Source: an uncultured Clostridia bacterium | GTDB lineage: Bacteria > Bacillota > Clostridia > Oscillospirales > Ruminococcaceae | Assembly: GCA_945910715.1 (NCBI GenBank) | Contig: CAMDZU010000075.1 | Span: 1-6,749 of the forward strand | DNA: 6,749 nt | Reading direction: 5' to 3' | Shown here: in pieces, positions 5,827 through 6,749 of the stretch | How positions within the stretch are numbered: position 1 is the first letter of the stretch | Layout: each line of letters begins with the position of its first letter | The notes under the pieces: model-generated | Database searches by the model: none | What the model saw: the letters and a program-made list of their open reading frames with translations, nothing else | Told to the model about the DNA's origin: nothing | Translations under genes and position numbers: made by a program

Positions 5827-6749
5827 ATGACCTTTGAAGAATTCATTATGCAGGCGCGTGAAATGAATGCGTCGGATATTCACCTTACCGTTGGTCAGCC
5901 AACCGTTGTCCGTGTAAACGGCGAGCTCATGAAATACACCGAGCTTTCCGATCAGGTGGTAAACAGAACTATTCTCTCCATCCTCTCCGCCGAGCAGGAA
6001 AAGCAGCTCACCGAGGGAAACGACATTGACTTCTCCTTTGAGCTGAAAAACGGCGCAAGACAGCGCGTCAACGTATTCAGACAGGGCGGCAGGCTGGCCT
6101 GCTGTATCCGTCTGCTGAACGCAGAAATACCCACCCTTGAGGAGCTGAAAATGCCTCCTATTCTCACTGAGCTGGCGAAAAAGCGCCGTGGTCTTATCCT
6201 TGTAACAGGTCCTACGGGCGCAGGAAAATCCACTACTCTGGCTGCTATGATTGAGCATATCAACAGGACCCGCGCCTGCCACATCATCACCATTGAGGAC
6301 CCCATTGAATACCGCTATCGTCAGGATAAGGCTACAATACATCAGCGTGAAATCGGCAAGGATGTGCCCAACTTCGGCTATGCCCTGAGAAGCGCCCTGC
6401 GTGAAGACCCTGACGTTATCCTTATCGGCGAAATGCGTGATTATGAAACAATCTCCCTTGCAATGACAGCAGCTGAAACGGGACATCTGGTTTTCGGCAC
6501 TCTGCACACCTCCTCGGCAGCACAGACAATCGACCGTATCATTGACGTCTGCCCTGCTCACGCACAGGAGCAGGTACGCACCCAGCTGGCAAATATGCTT
6601 CAGGGCGTCATTGCGCAGAACCTTGTTCCATGCTCCGACAAGAAGGGCAGAATTGCCGCAGTAGAAGTGCTTATAGGAACAGACGCAGTAAAGAACCTTA
6701 TCCGCTCCAACAAAATTCCCCAGATGGAATCGGTTATGCAGGGCGGAAC
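5827..6749 (+). CDS. pilT: Type IV pilus retraction ATPase PilT (C-terminal end cut by window edge)
   Basis: 307 codons are visible, of a family usually about 340-370 long. PilT is the hexameric cytoplasmic ATPase that drives pilus disassembly and retraction in twitching motility. The N-terminal domain has ASDIHLTVGQPTVVRVNG (15-32), typical of PilT. The ATPase core shows Walker A GPTGAGKST (128-136), the Asp box TIEDPIEY (155-162), Walker B VILIGEMRD (197-205) and the His box TAAETGHLVFGTLHT (214-228). AVKNLIRSNK (287-296) corresponds to the AIRNLIRE motif needed for retraction in studied PilT proteins, with Ser in place of Glu. PilT is preferred over PilB/GspE because of the short N-terminus, the GEMRD Walker B and this motif, and because the zinc-binding Cys motif of PilB is absent. 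Second gene of the operon with the CobU-like protein. No pilin or pilB is visible here. Confidence 0.92.
   Translation, partial: MTFEEFIMQAREMNASDIHLTVGQPTVVRVNGELMKYTELSDQVVNRTILSILSAEQEKQLTEGNDIDFSFELKNGARQRVNVFRQGGRLACCIRLLNAEIPTLEELKMPPILTELAKKRRGLILVTGPTGAGKSTTLAAMIEHINRTRACHIITIEDPIEYRYRQDKATIHQREIGKDVPNFGYALRSALREDPDVILIGEMRDYETISLAMTAAETGHLVFGTLHTSSAAQTIDRIIDVCPAHAQEQVRTQLANMLQGVIAQNLVPCSDKKGRIAAVEVLIGTDAVKNLIRSNKIPQMESVMQGG

Noticed and set aside
5701..6561. Long minus-strand open frame (286 codons)
   Set aside because: It is antisense to pilT and the end of the CobU-like gene, whose plus-strand proteins carry clear family motifs; it is a shadow frame.

Overview
The window looks like a chromosomal stretch from a low- to mid-GC Firmicute, most likely a clostridial gut-type bacterium (Ruminococcus/Oscillospiraceae-like). 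The basis is GGAGG-type ribosome binding sites, sigma-A promoters with extended -10 boxes in AT-rich spacers, and the gene content. This assignment is inferred from style and not proven. No phage, insertion sequence, CRISPR array, rRNA or tRNA is seen.

Layout. (1) Positions 1-802, minus strand: the N-terminal 267 residues of a membrane sensor with a dCache ligand-binding domain, probably a methyl-accepting chemotaxis protein; its signalling half lies off the left edge. (2) 803-1002: a divergent AT-rich promoter region with a near-consensus promoter for the sensor and an extended -10 promoter for the rightward genes. (3) 1003-4820, plus strand: a two-gene operon. The first gene (GTG start) encodes a CHASE2 sensor fused through three membrane helices to an HD-GYP domain, a probable cyclic-di-GMP phosphodiesterase with an unusual insertion of about 95 residues. 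The second, 14 bp downstream, encodes a membrane-anchored FecR-domain protein whose remaining ~390 residues look like a diverged tandem duplication. (4) 4821-5260: a 440-bp spacer rich in secondary structure, with two identical 28-bp hairpin-forming repeats, an outer 8-bp inverted repeat, a strong terminator, a possible 18-codon ORF, an AT-rich dyad and a good promoter. (5) 5261 to the right edge: a second operon with a CobU-like P-loop protein that lacks the guanylylated histidine of real CobU, then pilT, the type IV pilus retraction ATPase, cut by the window end. Both genes have the same 11-bp ribosome-binding segment at the same distance from ATG.

The genes share a theme of surface sensing and motility: an extracellular ligand sensor, a CHASE2/HD-GYP c-di-GMP module with an extracytoplasmic FecR partner, and the pilus retraction motor. 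Whether they act in one pathway is inference. The less ordinary points are the CHASE2-HD-GYP/FecR pair, the inserted HD-GYP domain, the CobU-like protein placed with pilT rather than with cobalamin genes, and the structured spacer.
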